Shown here one piece after another: positions 63,066 to 64,000 of a stretch of DNA of 64,000 nucleotides; positions within the stretch are counted from its first letter, which is position 1, and each line of letters starts with the position of its first letter. The notes under the pieces are model-generated. The model saw nothing but the letters and a program-made list of their open reading frames with translations, was not told where the DNA came from and ran no database searches. Source of the stretch: Pseudomonadota bacterium. Its GTDB lineage: Bacteria; Pseudomonadota; Gammaproteobacteria; Burkholderiales; Burkholderiaceae_E. The stretch covers positions 1-64,000 of the forward strand of contig JAEWFA010000021.1 in the NCBI GenBank assembly GCA_023389055.1, in the 5' to 3' direction. The position numbers and the translations under genes were made by a program.

Positions 63066-64000
63066 TCAGGTCTGAACGGACGCGGGACGGCCGTGCGCCG
63101 CGGGTCGGGGCGCGGGCGCACGGGAGGGATCGGCGTCGACGCGAACGTACCGCGCCGGCACGGCGAACTGCAGCTCGAGGCGCTCGAGCAGGTCGATGAT
63201 CGCCAGGTTGATCCGCTGCTGCACGTCCATGTACATCGTGTAGTCCGAGGCGAGCACGTAATAGACGAATTCGAACTCCAGGCCGAATTCGCCGAAGCCG
63301 GATTGGTGGCCGCGATCGAAGCGCACGTCTTGCTCGGCGCGGATGGCCTCGTTCACCGCTTCGACGACCTGGCGCACGAGCTCGCCGGAAGTGCCGTAGG
63401 GCAGGCGAAAGCCGAAGACGACTCGACGGTGCGGCATGCGGCTGTAGTTGCGCACCAGCTGCTCGAGCAGCTTGGAGTTGGCGATGACCAGCTGCTCGCC
63501 GCGCAGCGAGTCGATGCGCGTGCTCTTGATGCCGACGTTGCGCACCGTTCCCAGATCGTCGCCGAAGGCGATGAATTCGCCGACCTCGAAGGGCTTGTCG
63601 AGCCCGATGCTGATCGACGAGAAGAGGTCGCCGAGCAGGCTCTGCAACGCCAGTGCGACAGCGACGCCGCCGATGCCCAGGCTGGCGACGAAGGCGGTGA
63701 TGTCCACGCCTGCGTTGGCGAGCATCGCCATCAGCAGCGTCGTCCAGACGACGATCTGCGCGCTCCAGCGCAGGATGCCGACCATCACCGGGTTGCCGCG
63801 CGGCCTGCCGTCGACGGCGCTCGGCCGGGTCAGCCACAGCTCGATCAGTGCGTTGACCCACAGCGCCACCTGCACGCCGACCAGCGCGAACGTGAGGTTG
63901 TGCAGGACGGCCTGGGCACGCGGCGAGAGCTCGAGGAACTCGGCGGCGAGAACCAGCGAGAGCAGCAGCAGGATCCAGTTGCGCGTCGCGCGCACGACGA
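63066..64000 (-). CDS. mechanosensitive ion channel (MscS family), partial
   Basis: At least 309 residues of an MscS-type channel; the frame is open to the right edge, so the N-terminus lies outside the window. Three or more membrane helices are followed by the pore helix and beta domain (TAFVASLGIGGVAVALALQS; LLGDLFSSISIGLDKPFEVG; GTVRNVGIKSTRIDSLRGEQ; IANSKLLEQLVRNYSR). The C-terminus is Arg/Pro-rich. A GTG at 63995 is only one possible internal start. Confidence 0.88.
   Translation of the reverse strand, partial: VVRATRNWILLLLSLVLAAEFLELSPRAQAVLHNLTFALVGVQVALWVNALIELWLTRPSAVDGRPRGNPVMVGILRWSAQIVVWTTLLMAMLANAGVDITAFVASLGIGGVAVALALQSLLGDLFSSISIGLDKPFEVGEFIAFGDDLGTVRNVGIKSTRIDSLRGEQLVIANSKLLEQLVRNYSRMPHRRVVFGFRLPYGTSGELVRQVVEAVNEAIRAEQDVRFDRGHQSGFGEFGLEFEFVYYVLASDYTMYMDVQQRINLAIIDLLERLELQFAVPARYVRVDADPSRAPAPRPAAHGRPASVQT

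Overview
The window is a GC-rich, densely packed stretch of a betaproteobacterial chromosome, most likely of the order Burkholderiales. The grounds are gene content and order: EF-P with its arginine rhamnosyltransferase EarP, adjacent lpxK/Trm112/kdsB/adk, xseA next to sodB, a DUF192 gene before icd, and a csp-clpS-clpA block. A red-type RuBisCO operon and flavocytochrome c sulfide dehydrogenase genes suggest a facultative or obligate sulfur-oxidising chemolithoautotroph. No rRNA, tRNA or CRISPR array was seen.

Layout. 1-6.7 kb: an arn operon on the minus strand (arnT-B-C, ArnA split into two genes, arnD running off the left edge) for L-Ara4N modification of lipid A. 6.7-11.3 kb: yajQ, a DUF3182/alpha-beta hydrolase pair and uup. 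11.3-15.4 kb: arginine biosynthesis (argG, argF, argD) with a small conserved gene on the opposite strand. 15.5-18.5 kb: a response regulator, then efp-earP-KTSC. 18.5-25 kb: ggt, an amidase, a DsrE-like protein, an AraC regulator, an SDR and a SirB1 protein. 25-31.3 kb: a membrane pyrophosphatase, adk, kdsB, Trm112, lpxK, exbD and exbB. 31.6-36 kb: xseA, sodB, a YeaQ-type membrane protein, a DUF192 protein and icd with a clear terminator.

36.1-42.4 kb is an accessory patch. It holds a PEP-CTERM-like gene that seems to have lost its stop, a decayed IS91-type transposase made of two related fragments, and a minus-strand operon of stress or detoxification type (MarR remnant, ECF41-like sigma factor, cupin, SRPBCC, membrane protein, hydrolase). 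Next comes a four-gene unit of two DUF5666 lipoproteins around a DUF6502 protein plus an HpcH/HpaI aldolase (42.5-46.6 kb). Then cbbR diverges from cbbL-cbbS-cbbX-cbbF-cbbP plus an unknown gene (46.6-53.3 kb). Everything between icd and csp-clpS-clpA looks inserted into an otherwise familiar Burkholderiales order.

53.3-64 kb: cold-shock gene, clpS-clpA, a tetraheme NapC/NirT cytochrome with fccA-fccB (sulfide oxidation), dsbB-tal, a flavodoxin-like protein, dut, coaBC and a mechanosensitive channel cut by the right edge.

Together the genes describe an autotroph that takes electrons from sulfide (FccAB), fixes CO2 by the Calvin cycle (cbb genes, with transaldolase) and recovers energy from pyrophosphate (HppA). 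Many genes are translationally coupled by 4-base ATGA-type overlaps. Function calls rest on recognised sequence motifs read by eye; no database search was run.
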